Assembly (NCBI GenBank): GCA_000831005.1
Contig: CP007152.1
Location: forward strand, 3,720,001-3,784,000
Origin: Marinobacter salarius
GTDB taxonomy: Bacteria > Pseudomonadota > Gammaproteobacteria > Pseudomonadales > Oleiphilaceae
DNA length: 64,000 nt
Direction of reading: 5' to 3'
Positions 1-9,460 of the stretch are shown piece by piece. Both the position numbers and the translations under genes were made by a program. Each line of letters begins with the position of its first letter. Positions within the stretch are counted from its first letter, which is position 1. The notes under the pieces were generated by a model. It worked only from the letters and a program-made list of their open reading frames with translations, had not been told where the DNA came from and did not search any database.

Positions 1-1338
1 GTCACGGGAATAACCTTCATCCCCTCAATAGCCTTACGAGGCGCATTAGACTTAGGCACCAAAGCGCGGGTAAACCCATGCTTGGCAGCTTCGTAAATGC
101 GCTCTTGGCCACTGGGCACCGGCCGAATCTCACCAGAAAGGCCAACCTCACCGAAGATCACCAGATCCTGGGGCAGGGCACGGTCGCGGAAGGACGACAC
201 GATGGCCGCAAGCAGCGCCAAATCCGCACTGGTCTCGTTAACCTTCACGCCGCCCACCACATTCACAAACACATCCTGATCCGACACATGCATGCCACCA
301 TGCGATGCAGCACCGCCAGCAGCATCGCCAGCCGGTTCTGATCCAGGCCCACAGCAACGCGTCTCGGATATCCCCCCTGGGCCATATCCACCAGCGCCTG
401 AATCTCCACCAGCATAGGCCGAGTGCTTCCCAGACCACCATCACCACGCTGCCGGGAGCTGCCTCCTCGCCGCGGTTCAGGAAGATGGCACTGGGGTTCT
501 TCACTTCCTTCAGGCCCTGTTCCAGCATCGCAAACACGCCCAGTTCGTTAACCGCGCCAAAGCGGTTCTTGATGCCCCTCAGGGTGCGGTAACGGCTATC
601 GCTGGAGCCTTCCAGCAGGATGGAGCAGTCGATCATATGCTCCAGTACTTTCGGCCCAGCCAGGCTGCCATCCTTGGTAACGTGGCCCACCAGGAATAGA
701 ATGGTGCCGGTCTGTTTGGCAAAGCGGGTCAGGTAAGCTGCGCTTTCGCGAACCTGGGAGACACTGCCTGGAGCGGATTCCGACTCGGCGACATGCATAA
801 CCTGGATGCTGTCCACCACCAGAATGCGCGGCTTTTCAGCCTCGGCAACCTGCATGACCCGCTCGACACTCGTTTCCGAGAGCATCTTCAGGTCTTTGGT
901 GGGCAGCCCCAGGCGCTTGGCGCGCATGGCGACCTGTTGCAGCGATTCCTCGCCTGTGACGTACAGGGCTGGAACGCTGGACGCCAGGTGGCAGACCGCC
1001 TGAAGCAAGAGGGTGCTCTTGCCAGCGCCAGGATGGCCGCCCATCAGGATGGCGGAACCTTCCACAAGCCCGCCGCCCAGAACGCGGTCAAACTCCTGCA
1101 TGCCGGAGCTGATGCGCGGCTGTTCGGCAAGGCTGACGTCGTCAAGGCTTTTTACCTCTGAGAGACTGCCCGCAAAGCCCTCAAAGCGGGCGCCGCGGGC
1201 ACCCTTGGCGTTGCCGCCACTGATGCCGCGGACCTCGCTGATCGTATTCCAGGCCTGGCAGGCGGTGCATTGCCCCTGCCACTTTGAATAATCTGCGCCG
1301 CATTCGGAGCAGACATAGGCGGTTTTTGCTTTTGCCAT
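1..1338 (-). CDS. radA: DNA repair protein RadA, 3' end cut by window, two frameshifts
   Basis: RadA is a RecA-like, DnaB-type ATPase that drives branch migration of recombination intermediates. The N-terminus has the C4 zinc finger (CSECG near residue 10, CTAC near residue 25). The Walker A motif GGHPGAGKST is near residue 100, and the RadA KNRFG motif is near 258. The reading frame breaks near position 425 (after VVMVVWE) and near 302. Adding one G or C at each point restores the Lon-like C-terminal domain (GGVKV, EVGLSGEIRPVPSGQERI) to the window edge, where only the last residues are missing. Both breaks look like sequence errors. The start ATG (1338-1336) shares its A with the TGA of ettA upstream, so the two genes are probably translationally coupled. 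Confidence 0.93.
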
Positions 1339-2995
1339 CAGGCCAGCTTCTTATACTTCATGCGCTGGGGCACCATGCAGAGTCGCCCTTCCGCTTCTTG
1401 TGATCCTCATCGTATTCGCTGAAGTTGCCTTCGAAGTAGACCACTTCACCATCGTCCTCAAACGCCAGGATGTGAGTGGCCACACGGTCCAGGAACCAGC
1501 GGTCGTGCGAGATCACCAAAGCGGAGCCTGGGAAGTTGAGCAGGGCTTCCTCCAGGGCACGCAGGGTTTCCACGTCGAGATCGTTGGTCGGTTCGTCCAA
1601 CAGCAGCACGTTGCCACCTTCCTTGAGCAGTTTCGCCAGGTGCAGGCGGTTGCGTTCACCGCCCGACAAGTCGGCCACACGCTTCTGCTGGTCGGAGCCC
1701 TTGAAGTTGAAACGACCTACATAGGCTCGCGACGGGGTTTCGTAGTTACCGATCTTGATAATATCGTTGCCGTCGCTGAGCTCTTCCCAGACGGTGTTGT
1801 CGCCGTTCAGGTCCCGCATCTGGTCCACGTAGGCCAGTTTTACGGTTTCACCGACTGTGATGGTGCCGGAATCGGGCTTGTCGTAGTCGCCGATCATCCG
1901 GAACAGCGTGGACTTGCCCGCGCCGTTGCCACCGATGATGCCAACGATCGCACCCGGGGGCACACTGAGCGAGACGTCTTCGTAGAGCAGGCGGTCATCG
2001 AAGGACTTGCTGATGCCATCGATCTCAATCACCTTGTCACCCAGGCGAGGGCCTGGTGGGATGTATAGTTCGTTGGTTTCGTTGCGCTTCTGGAATTCCT
2101 GGGAGCTCATTTCCTCGAAGCGGGCCAGGCGGGCCTTGCTCTTGGACTGGCGGCCCTTGGCGTTACTGCGCACCCATTCCAGCTCGTGTTTGATGGTCTT
2201 CTGGCGAGACGCTTCCTGTTTGGCTTCAACTTCCAGGCGCTTTTCCTTGTTTTCCAGCCACTGGCTGTAATTGCCCTCAAACGGAATGCCCTGGCCGCGG
2301 TCCAGTTCCAGAATCCAGCCGGCCACGTTGTCCAGGAAGTAGCGGTCGTGGGTGATGGCAACCACGGTGCCGGTGTAGTCGTGCAGGAAGCGTTCCAACC
2401 AGGCTACAGATTCGGCATCCAGGTGGTTGGTGGGCTCGTCCAGCAACAGCATGTCCGGGCTGGACAGCAGCAGACGGCACAGCGCCACGCGGCGGCGCTC
2501 ACCGCCGGAGAGGTTTTTTACCATGCGTCCCAGCCGGCAGGCGAAGGGCATCGGCCGCCACTTCCATCTTGCGCTCAATATCGTGGCCGTCGGAAGTGTA
2601 TAAAGGCTTCCAGTTCGCCCTGTTTCTTGGGCGAGGGCATCAAAGTCGGCATCCGGCTCGGCATAGGCGGCATAGACCTGATCCAGCTCCGCCAGTGCGT
2701 CATGGACGCCCGAGACCGCCTCATCGACGATTTCCTTGACGGTCTTGGCGTCGTCCAGTTCCGGTTCCTGGGGCAGGTAGCCGACGTTGATGCCGGGTTG
2801 GGGGCGGGCCTCACCAATGTAATCCTGGTCGATACCGGCCATAATACGTAGCAAAGTAGATTTACCAGCGCCGTTCAGGCCCAGTACGCCGATTTTCGCG
2901 CCTGGGAAAAAGCTCAGGGAAATGTCTTTGAGGATTTCACGCTTGGGCGGAACCACCTTGCCCACGCGGTTCATGGTGTATACGTATTGCGCCAT
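1338..2995 (-). CDS. ettA: Energy-dependent translational throttle protein EttA (ABC-F ATPase), several indels
   Basis: EttA is a ribosome-associated ABC-F ATPase that gates entry into the elongation cycle according to energy charge. It has two ABC domains without membrane segments: Walker A GLNGAGKST near residue 40 and GGNGAGKST near 356, and LSGGERRR and LSGGERNR signatures, each followed by an LLLDEPTN Walker B. The charged inter-domain linker ends in RNETNELYIPPGPRLGDKV. Frame breaks cluster at about 2525, 2533, 2597 and 2630, in the stretch before the first signature, and one more lies near 1376. Correcting them gives about 553 residues, the E. coli length, with a C-terminus MKYKKLA ending at 1338 and overlapping the radA start. 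Neighbouring residues around the breaks match EttA in alternate frames, so this is not a real pseudogene. Confidence 0.93.
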
Positions 2996-3057
2996 GTGTC
3001 GGAATCCTTCTTGCGAGTGTAAGTGTCGGAATTACTGATGATGTCTGACTAAGTCCG

Positions 3058-3151
3058 TCGGTCAGGGCGATCCGGGATCGTCAAAATCAAGGATGATTTT
3101 GTCGAGCGTACAGGGACGTATTCACAGCGTATCCCGGATCGCCCTGACCGA
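3058..3151 (+). repeat. Palindromic dual-NGGA-hairpin element, copy A
   Basis: Perfect 21-bp inverted arms (3058-3078 and 3131-3151) enclose a 52-base core. Inside the core, CAAAATCA-AGGA-TGATTTTG (3082-3101) is a perfect 8-bp hairpin with an AGGA loop. It is followed by TCGAGCG, then TACA-GGGA-CGTA (3109-3120), then TTCACAGCGT. The same layout recurs at 18246-18353, 51235-51311 and, on the minus strand, 13884-13988, with different arm and stem sequences. It lies in the divergent ettA/glyA spacer and is oriented towards glyA. The rest of the spacer contains no recognisable gene. Confidence 0.85.
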
Positions 3152-3361
3152 TGGCCGTAACGCCAATAGCTAGTAGCCGCAACCAATGAATATTGACCGA
3201 GTAAGGTATCGAAACCAACCGGGGATAGCAATTGAGCAAAAAGCGCAGGCAGCGGCGTGTCGGTATCTGCGGACGGCATAAAGGGTGATTTTTTACCCAT
3301 TTGTAAGATAGAATAGCGGCCCATTTTTTCGGGCAGCTAAGCACATAGGGGCAGCGCATCC
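3152..3361 (+). other. Leader region of glyA; no gene seen
   Basis: This stretch separates the repeat from glyA. I see a small GGGT/ACCC hairpin near 3283-3298 and a TAGAAT hexamer at 3309-3314 that could be a -10 element, but no good -35 at the correct distance. No purine or glycine-type riboswitch could be recognised by eye. Confidence 0.3.
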
Positions 3362-4618
3362 ATGTTTAATCGTGATATGAAAATCGCCGGCTTTGACGAC
3401 GAGCTCTGGAACGCCATGCAGGCGGAAGAGAAACGCCAGGAGGCTCATATCGAGCTGATCGCGTCTGAAAATTATACCAGCCCCAGGGTGATGGAAGCCC
3501 AGGGCAGCGCGCTGACCAACAAGTACGCTGAAGGGTATCCCGGCAAGCGCTATTACGGTGGCTGCGAATTCGTCGACATTGCAGAGGATCTGGCCATCAC
3601 CCGCGCCAAAGAACTGTTTGGTGCTGCCTACGCCAATGTGCAGCCGCATTCCGGCTCACAGGCCAACTCTGCCGTATTCATGGCACTGCTCAAGCCGGGC
3701 GACACGGTTCTGGGCATGAGTCTGGCCCATGGCGGGCACCTGACCCATGGTGCCAGTGTCAACTTTTCCGGCAAGATCTACAACGCTGTCCAGTATGGCC
3801 TGAACCCGGACACTGGCCTGATTGATTACGATGAGGTGGAAAGCCTTGCCGTTGAGCACAAACCCAAGATGATCATCGCCGGTTTCTCCGCCTACTCCCA
3901 GGAACTGGATTTTGCCCGATTCCGCGCGATTGCCGATAAGGTTGGCGCCTATCTGTTCGTGGATATGGCCCACGTGGCAGGTCTTGTGGCTGCTGGTGTT
4001 TATCCAGACCCGGTCCCCCATGCCCACGTGGTTGCGACGACTACCCATAAGACCCTGCGTGGCCCCCGCGGTGGCCTGATTCTGGCCTGTGACGACGCCG
4101 ACTTGCAGAAGAAGCTTAACTCTGCCGTGTTCCCTGGCGGTCAGGGCGGCCCCTTGATGCATGTTATTGCTGCCAAGGCGGTTTGTTTCAAGGAAGCCAT
4201 GAGCGACGAGTTCAAGGTGTATCAGAAACAGGTGATCAAGAATGCCAAGGCCATGGCTGAGGTGTTTGTCTCCCGCGGATTCGATGTGATTTCCGGTGGT
4301 ACAGAGAATCACCTGTTCCTGGTCAGCCTGATCAAGCAGGACATCACCGGCAAGGATGCAGACGCAGCCTTGGGCCGGGCGCACATCACCGTGAACAAGA
4401 ACGCAGTACCTAACGATCCGCGTTCGCCGTTCGTAACCTCTGGCCTGCGCATCGGTACGCCTGCGGTGACCACCCGTGGTTTCGGTGAATCCGAGTGTCG
4501 CGATCTGGCTGGCTGGATGTGCGATATCCTGGATAACCTGGAAGATGAATCCGTCAATGACCGGGTTCGTGAGCAGGTTGAAGGCCTGTGTTCGCGGTTC
4601 CCGGTTTACGCCGGCTAA
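3362..4618 (+). CDS. glyA: Serine hydroxymethyltransferase
   Basis: This PLP enzyme interconverts serine plus tetrahydrofolate with glycine plus 5,10-methylene-THF and feeds one-carbon units to purine, thymidylate and methionine synthesis. The 418-residue protein has the family length. Visible landmarks are HIELIASENYTSPRVMEAQG near residue 30, YAEGYPGKRYYGG near 55, the PLP-lysine motif TTTHKTLRGPRGG with lysine near 230, and SGLRIGTPAVTTRG near 363. The ATG at 3362 is chosen because the N-terminus (MFNRDMKIAGFDDELW) aligns with E. coli GlyA. It is separated from nrdR by 66 bases, and an operon with nrdR-rib genes is possible. A dispersed palindromic element lies upstream. Confidence 0.97.
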   Translation: MFNRDMKIAGFDDELWNAMQAEEKRQEAHIELIASENYTSPRVMEAQGSALTNKYAEGYPGKRYYGGCEFVDIAEDLAITRAKELFGAAYANVQPHSGSQANSAVFMALLKPGDTVLGMSLAHGGHLTHGASVNFSGKIYNAVQYGLNPDTGLIDYDEVESLAVEHKPKMIIAGFSAYSQELDFARFRAIADKVGAYLFVDMAHVAGLVAAGVYPDPVPHAHVVATTTHKTLRGPRGGLILACDDADLQKKLNSAVFPGGQGGPLMHVIAAKAVCFKEAMSDEFKVYQKQVIKNAKAMAEVFVSRGFDVISGGTENHLFLVSLIKQDITGKDADAALGRAHITVNKNAVPNDPRSPFVTSGLRIGTPAVTTRGFGESECRDLAGWMCDILDNLEDESVNDRVREQVEGLCSRFPVYAG

Positions 4619-4684
4619 ACAGCCTGATTGCGCCCTCGGGCAGGCCTTGTTGCCTGGCCCGATGGTTTGCAGGAGCTTCTGAGT

Positions 4685-5203
4685 ATGCATTGTCCTTTCT
4701 GTGGTGAAGCGGATACCAAGGTAATCGACTCCCGGCTGGTTGCCGAGGGTGATCAGGTGCGTCGCCGCAGGGAGTGTCTGTCCTGCCGTGAGCGTTTTAC
4801 AACGTTCGAGTCAGCTGAGCTTGTGATGCCTCGGGTGGTCAAGCAGGACGGCACCCGTCAGCCTTTCGATGAGGAAAAACTCCGGGCCGGTCTGATGAAA
4901 GCCCTGGAAAAACGTCCTGTGAGCATCGAGGAAATCGAGGCGGCACTTAATCGCATCCGATTCCGGTTACGGGCTACCGGAGAGCGTGAGGTCAAGTCCA
5001 TGCAACTCGGTGAAGAAGTGATGACCGAGTTGCGTCAATTGGACAAAGTGGCCTACGTGCGCTTCGCGTCGGTGTACCGCAGCTTTCAGGACGTTAACGA
5101 GTTCAAGGAAGAGATTGAGCGCCTTTCGGCGACCTCGGGTGAAGACCCGGTGGATGTAGCCAAGGCCCTGGCGGATAACCATTCTTCCGAAGGGCAGGCA
5201 TGA
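4685..5203 (+). CDS. nrdR: Transcriptional repressor NrdR
   Basis: NrdR is a zinc-ribbon and ATP-cone protein that represses ribonucleotide reductase operons according to nucleotide levels. The 172-residue product begins MHCPFCGEADTKVIDSR, with the zinc ligands CPFC and CLSC (residues 3-6 and 31-34). The ATP-cone follows from about residue 46 (VVKQDGTRQPFDEEKL). I use the ATG at 4685 because a Shine-Dalgarno AGGAG lies just upstream and the zinc ribbon begins there. An in-frame start further upstream would add residues without homology. Its stop overlaps the ribD start (ATGA), the usual nrdR-ribD coupling. Confidence 0.96.
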   Translation: MHCPFCGEADTKVIDSRLVAEGDQVRRRRECLSCRERFTTFESAELVMPRVVKQDGTRQPFDEEKLRAGLMKALEKRPVSIEEIEAALNRIRFRLRATGEREVKSMQLGEEVMTELRQLDKVAYVRFASVYRSFQDVNEFKEEIERLSATSGEDPVDVAKALADNHSSEGQA

Positions 5204-6315
5204 TCGACGCTCAGGACACGGCCTTTATGGCACGGGCGGTGCAGCTTGCCTGGCGTGGTCGCTATTCGACACATCCCAACCCGCGGGTGGGGTGCGTCAT
5301 CGCCCGAGGTAGCAGGATTTTGGGTGAAGGCTGGCATGAGCGAGCGGGCGAGGCTCACGCAGAAGCGCGCGCACTAAGCCTGGCCGGGCCGGATGCCCGT
5401 GGCGCAACGGCCTATGTCACGCTGGAGCCCTGTAGTCATTTTGGCCGTACTCCGCCTTGCGCCAAAGCGCTGATAGAAGCAGGCATCGCCCACGTGTTTG
5501 CGGCAACCAAGGATCCCAATCCCTCGGTATCCGGTCGCGGCCTGGATATGCTCCGAGAGGCGGGGGTTCGTGTAACGGAAGGCCTGCTGGCGGAAGAGGC
5601 TGTGCGATTGAATCCCGGCTTCATGAAACGAATGAACGTCGGCAGGCCCTATGTCCGGCTTAAAATGGCTGCGAGTCTTGACGGCAGGACGGCCATGGCC
5701 TCCGGCGAAAGTCAGTGGATTACCGGCTCGGAGTCCCGCCGCGATGTCCAGCGTCTCAGGGCCATCAGCGATGCCATCCTGACAGGGGTCGGCACGGTGC
5801 TGGCTGATAACCCTTCACTAACCGTTCGTCGGACAGAGTTGGGTGACATTGGCGATGCTACGGAACCGTCCCGCCAGCCCCTGCGCGTGATCGCGGACCG
5901 GGACGCGCGTACGCCTCCGGGCGCTACGATCCTGCAGGGTGGTAATGTCCAGGTGTATTGCGCCTCCCCAACACTGGCAACCGCGCCGGCTCAGGACCTT
6001 GCCGCATTGGGCGTGGGCCTGACGGGTGTGGCCTGGAAGGACAATGGAATTGATGTTCGCGAGTTGCTCGACTCACTGGGGGAGTTGGGCATCAACGAAT
6101 TGTTGGTGGAAGCTGGCCCAACGCTGGCCGGTACATTTATCAGTGAGCGTCTGGTCGACGAGTTGTGGCTCTATCAGGCGCCGGTGTTCCTGGGCAGTAC
6201 TGGCCGGCCCACGGCCAATCTGCCGCTGGAATCCATGGCGGACAAAGTGCAATGGAAAGTGCTGGATCGCCGTCAGCTGGGCGAGGACCAACGATTGATC
6301 CTCGCGCCGGGGTAA
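5200..6315 (+). CDS. ribD: Bifunctional riboflavin deaminase-reductase RibD
   Basis: RibD carries out the second and third steps of riboflavin synthesis: deamination of the pyrimidine derived from GTP, then NADPH-dependent reduction of the ribosyl side chain. The N-terminal deaminase domain has the zinc site HAE in GEAHAEARAL (near residue 50) and EPCSHFGRTPPC (near 76-88), which matches PCxxxGxxxxC. The reductase domain starts with RPYVRLKMAASLDGRTA near residue 150. The length, 371 residues, is typical. The gene overlaps nrdR by four bases and heads the riboflavin cluster. Confidence 0.96.
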   Translation: MIDAQDTAFMARAVQLAWRGRYSTHPNPRVGCVIARGSRILGEGWHERAGEAHAEARALSLAGPDARGATAYVTLEPCSHFGRTPPCAKALIEAGIAHVFAATKDPNPSVSGRGLDMLREAGVRVTEGLLAEEAVRLNPGFMKRMNVGRPYVRLKMAASLDGRTAMASGESQWITGSESRRDVQRLRAISDAILTGVGTVLADNPSLTVRRTELGDIGDATEPSRQPLRVIADRDARTPPGATILQGGNVQVYCASPTLATAPAQDLAALGVGLTGVAWKDNGIDVRELLDSLGELGINELLVEAGPTLAGTFISERLVDELWLYQAPVFLGSTGRPTANLPLESMADKVQWKVLDRRQLGEDQRLILAPG

Positions 6316-6383
6316 CGGTTACTAAATTCATGGCTGCCGGCACCGACATTGGGGCGGGCGGACCAACAGGATGCAAATACGGT

Positions 6384-7499
6384 ATGGCACTGAACAGCAT
6401 TAAAGACATTATCGACGATATCCGTCAGGGCAAGATGGTTATCCTGATGGATGATGAGGACCGGGAAAACGAAGGTGACCTAGTGATGGCCGCAGAGCAT
6501 TGTACGCCAGAGGCTATCAACTTCATGGCCCGCTTCGGTCGGGGGCTGATTTGCATGCCGATGACGCGCCATCGTTGCGAACAGCTCGGCCTGCCGTTGA
6601 TGGTGCAGCAGAATGCATCGGGTTTTGGCACCAAGTTCACCCTGTCCATCGAAGCGACTGAAGGGGTAACGACTGGTATCTCGGCCGCCGACCGTGCGCG
6701 AACTGTCCAGGCTGCTGTTGCCCGCGATGCAAAAGCGTCTGATCTGGTTCAGCCAGGCCATATTTTCCCGCTGATGTCGGATCCGGGCGGGGTGCTCAGC
6801 CGCGCCGGCCATACCGAAGCATCCTGTGATCTGGCAGCCCTCGCCGGCTGTGAGCCCGCTGGCGTGATCTGCGAAATCATGAACGACGATGGGTCCATGG
6901 CCCGACGTGAAGATCTGGAAAAATTTGCTGAAGCTCACGACCTGAAGATCGGTACGATTGCGGATCTGATCCACTATCGGACATTGAACGAGCGCACCAT
7001 TGAGTGCGTGGAGCAGTACGACCTGGATACCGAGTACGGTGTCTTCAACTTGCGCACCTATCGCGACAATATCCAGGGTTCCACCCACCTGGCCATGGTG
7101 ATGGGGGATATTGCGGCCGAAGACCCGGTGCTGGTGCGTGTGCACATCACCGATACTCTGCGCGACCTGCTCGGTGCCCGCCGCGCCGACTCCCGGAGCT
7201 GGCCATTGCATCATGCTCTGGAGAAGGTGGCGAGTGAAGGTCGAGGCGTCGTTGTCCTGCTCAATAGCGCCGAAGACAGCTACAATCTTGAAGATCGTAT
7301 CCACGAATTTTTCGAGCAGGATAAAAAGTCTGCGGGTAAGGGCAGCTCCGGTGTCTATTTTACCGTTGGTACCGGCTCACAGATTCTAAGGGATCTCGGT
7401 GTTGGCAAAATGCGCCTGCTGAGCCCGCCCATCAAGTTTTCTGCCATTTCCGGATTCGAGCTGGAAGTTGTGGAATACGTGCCCTACACACCCGAATAA
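6384..7499 (+). CDS. ribBA: 3,4-dihydroxy-2-butanone-4-phosphate synthase with degenerate GTP cyclohydrolase II domain (RibB/RibBX type)
   Basis: The N-terminal half makes dihydroxybutanone phosphate from ribulose 5-phosphate for lumazine synthesis. Catalytic-site segments are MDDEDRENEGDLV (near residue 23) and the GHTEASCDLA segment near residue 140. The C-terminal half has the cyclohydrolase II fold (EYGVFNLRTYRDN, DSYNLEDRIHEFF), but the zinc ligand segment expected as SECLTGDxxxSxRCDC is replaced by ITDTLRDLLGARRADSRSW, without cysteine. It therefore probably has only RibB activity, with a true RibA elsewhere. The start at 6384 is chosen because MALNSIKDIIDDIRQGKMV matches the family N-terminus; an in-frame upstream start would overlap ribD. 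A riboflavin synthase gene expected between ribD and this gene is absent. Confidence 0.92.
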   Translation: MALNSIKDIIDDIRQGKMVILMDDEDRENEGDLVMAAEHCTPEAINFMARFGRGLICMPMTRHRCEQLGLPLMVQQNASGFGTKFTLSIEATEGVTTGISAADRARTVQAAVARDAKASDLVQPGHIFPLMSDPGGVLSRAGHTEASCDLAALAGCEPAGVICEIMNDDGSMARREDLEKFAEAHDLKIGTIADLIHYRTLNERTIECVEQYDLDTEYGVFNLRTYRDNIQGSTHLAMVMGDIAAEDPVLVRVHITDTLRDLLGARRADSRSWPLHHALEKVASEGRGVVVLLNSAEDSYNLEDRIHEFFEQDKKSAGKGSSGVYFTVGTGSQILRDLGVGKMRLLSPPIKFSAISGFELEVVEYVPYTPE

Positions 7500-7552
7500 T
7501 GAACCCCGGCAGGCCCGTATCGTAACGGCGGGGCTGCAAGAAGGAGCCATGC

Positions 7553-8029
7553 ATGGCAGATATTAAAGTAATAGAAGGCGATTTCACTCACTGCAGCGGA
7601 AAATACGCACTGGTTGTTGGCCGTTTCAACGGCTTTGTGGTTGAGAGCCTGGTGGAGGGTGCGGTTGATACCTTGCGTCGTCACGGTATTGCCGATTCCG
7701 ATATCACGGTTGTACGGGTTCCCGGCGCCTATGAGATGCCGCTTGCGGTCAAGCGTGTGGCGGAAACTGGCAATTACGATGCGATTGTTGCTCTGGGTGC
7801 GGTTATTCGGGGTGGTACGCCACATTTCGACTATGTGGCAGGTGAAGCCTCCAGCGGTCTGGGTGCGGTTAGTCTCGAAACGGATGTGCCGGTGACGTTC
7901 GGCGTGTTAACGGTCGATTCCATTGAGCAGGCAATCGAGCGGGCGGGCACCAAAGCCGGTAACAAAGGCGCCGAAGCGGCGATTACGGCCCTGGAAATGG
8001 TCAGCCTCTTCAAAAAGCTGGGTGAATAA
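7553..8029 (+). CDS. ribH: 6,7-dimethyl-8-ribityllumazine synthase
   Basis: RibH condenses the RibD product (after dephosphorylation) with dihydroxybutanone phosphate to form lumazine, and assembles as a 60-mer or pentamer. The 158-residue protein has the family signatures VVGRFNGFVVESL near residue 22, VPGAYEMPLAVKR near 60 and ALGAVIRGGTPHFDYVAGE near 84, with the catalytic histidine in the last. AAGGAG lies upstream of the ATG at 7553. The stop overlaps the nusB start (TAATG). Confidence 0.97.
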   Translation: MADIKVIEGDFTHCSGKYALVVGRFNGFVVESLVEGAVDTLRRHGIADSDITVVRVPGAYEMPLAVKRVAETGNYDAIVALGAVIRGGTPHFDYVAGEASSGLGAVSLETDVPVTFGVLTVDSIEQAIERAGTKAGNKGAEAAITALEMVSLFKKLGE

Positions 8030-8504
8030 TGAGCGCATCGGAAGACAGTGCCGCGCAACCGGCCCCCGCCGGTCAACCCAAGGCAGGCGATAGACGCAGA
8101 GCTCGGCTCTTGCGATGCAGGGCCTTTACCAGCGCCACTTCAGCAAGAGCTCGATCACCGATATCGAGTCCGAATTCATTGTCGACAACGACATGTCGAA
8201 AGTGGATGCGGCCTATTTCCGCGATCTCCTCCGGGGTGTTCACCGGGAGCAGGCTGAGCTAGACCGCCTGTTGGAGCCATTCCTTGATCGCCCGATCCAT
8301 GAGGTTGATGCCATTGAACTGGCGATCGTACGCCTGGGTGCGTACGAGCTCAAACATCGGCTGGACGTTCCATACAAGGTGGTGATCAACGAAGGCATCG
8401 AGATGGCCAAGAGGTTTGGTGGCACCGAAGGTCATAAGTTTGTCAACAGTCTTCTGGACAAGCTCAGTCACCGACTGCGACTGGCTGAGACCCGTCCCCG
8501 CTGA
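8029..8504 (+). CDS. nusB: Transcription antitermination factor NusB, one frameshift
   Basis: NusB binds NusE and boxA RNA to permit processive transcription of rRNA operons. The frame that begins at 8029 (MSASEDSAAQPAPAGQP, RRRARLL) changes near 8112 to MQGLYQRHFSKSS. One missing G (TTGGCG read as TTGCG) joins them to RRRARLLAMQGLYQRHF, the conserved NusB start. The rest shows AYFRDLLRGV, VDAIELAIVRLGAYEL and YKVVINEGIEMAKRFGG. Corrected length is about 158 residues. It overlaps ribH by one base and is followed by thiL, as in other gammaproteobacteria. Confidence 0.92.
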
Positions 8505-8507
8505 GTG

Positions 8508-9457
8508 ATGGGTGAATTCGAGCTGATCCGCCGTTATTTCTTCCCCATCGCCGAGGTCGGAAACGCCTCATCGGTTCTGTTGGGGCCTGGTGATGACTGC
8601 GCCATACAGCGTGTTGGAGCAGGCCTGGACCTGGTCTTTTCGGTGGACGCTCTGGTCGGGGGCGTGCATTTTCCCCACCACTACGATCCCGAAAAGCTGG
8701 GTTGGCGGAGCTTGCCGTGGCCGCGAGTGATCTCGCAGCCATGGGGGCCGATCCGGTGTGCTTTACTCTCGCGTTAACCCTTCCCGATGCCGACCCAGGC
8801 TGGCTGAGCGCCTATGCTCACGGGCTGGCAAGTGCGGCCAGACGTTTCGGGCTGTCGCTGGCTGGCGGTGACACCACGCGTGGCCCGCTGACTCTGAGCA
8901 TGCAGGTTCACGGTACGGTACCTAAAGGTGAAGCCATCCTGAGGTCTGGAGCAAATGTGGGAGACTTCATCTGCGTTTCCGGAACGCTGGGAGAAGCTGG
9001 AGCGGCATTGGACTACCTTGAGAATGATAGCCCCGGGACGGAGGTGCAGGCGGTCCTGAAAAGATATCATTTTCCGGAGCCCAGGCTTGCGCTTGGCAAG
9101 GCTCTGCGCGGATTCGCCACAGCAGCGGTGGATGTATCTGACGGCCTGGTGGCAGACCTGGGGCATATTCTTGAGGCCTCTGACGTTGGGGCCAGTATCG
9201 ATGTGGGTCGGCTGCCGCTGTCGCAGCACCTGAAGCGCCTTGTGGGCCGGTCTGCTGCCGGTCTGGCGTTGAACGCGGGGGACGATTACGAGTTATGCGT
9301 TACAGTGCCTCCACAGGTTTGGGCTGCTCTCTCCGAGGATGTTCGGCGTGAGTTGACCATTATTGGCGAGGTTGTTGCCGGTGAGGGTGTAACCATTGAC
9401 TGGGGAGATCATGCTGAGAACCTGTCGGCGGGAGGGTACGACCATTTCAGGAACTGA
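8508..9457 (+). CDS. thiL: Thiamine-monophosphate kinase, one frameshift
   Basis: ThiL phosphorylates thiamine monophosphate to the pyrophosphate cofactor. The N-terminal part reads MGEFELIRRYF, then GPGDDCAIQ near residue 27 and FSVDALVGGVHFP near 45. The frame breaks near 8708, where one G is missing (CGGGAG read as CGGAG), and continues as LAVAASDLAAMGADP, GGDTTRGPL, ATAAVDVSDGLVADL and GGYDHF. Corrected length is about 316 residues. The motif is VGGVHF here, where VEGVHF or VAGNHF is more common. A GTG three bases upstream is an alternative start. It sits between nusB and pgpA in the conserved order. Confidence 0.92.
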
Positions 9458-9460
9458 TTC

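Noticed and set aside
3049..3359. Small minus-strand frames over the ettA/glyA spacer
   Set aside because: They read through the palindromic element; the same peptide-like strings arise at copy B because of the repeat and not because of coding.
6165..6383. Start of ribBA inside ribD at 6165
   Set aside because: The extension has no similarity to the family; the RibB domain begins at 6384.
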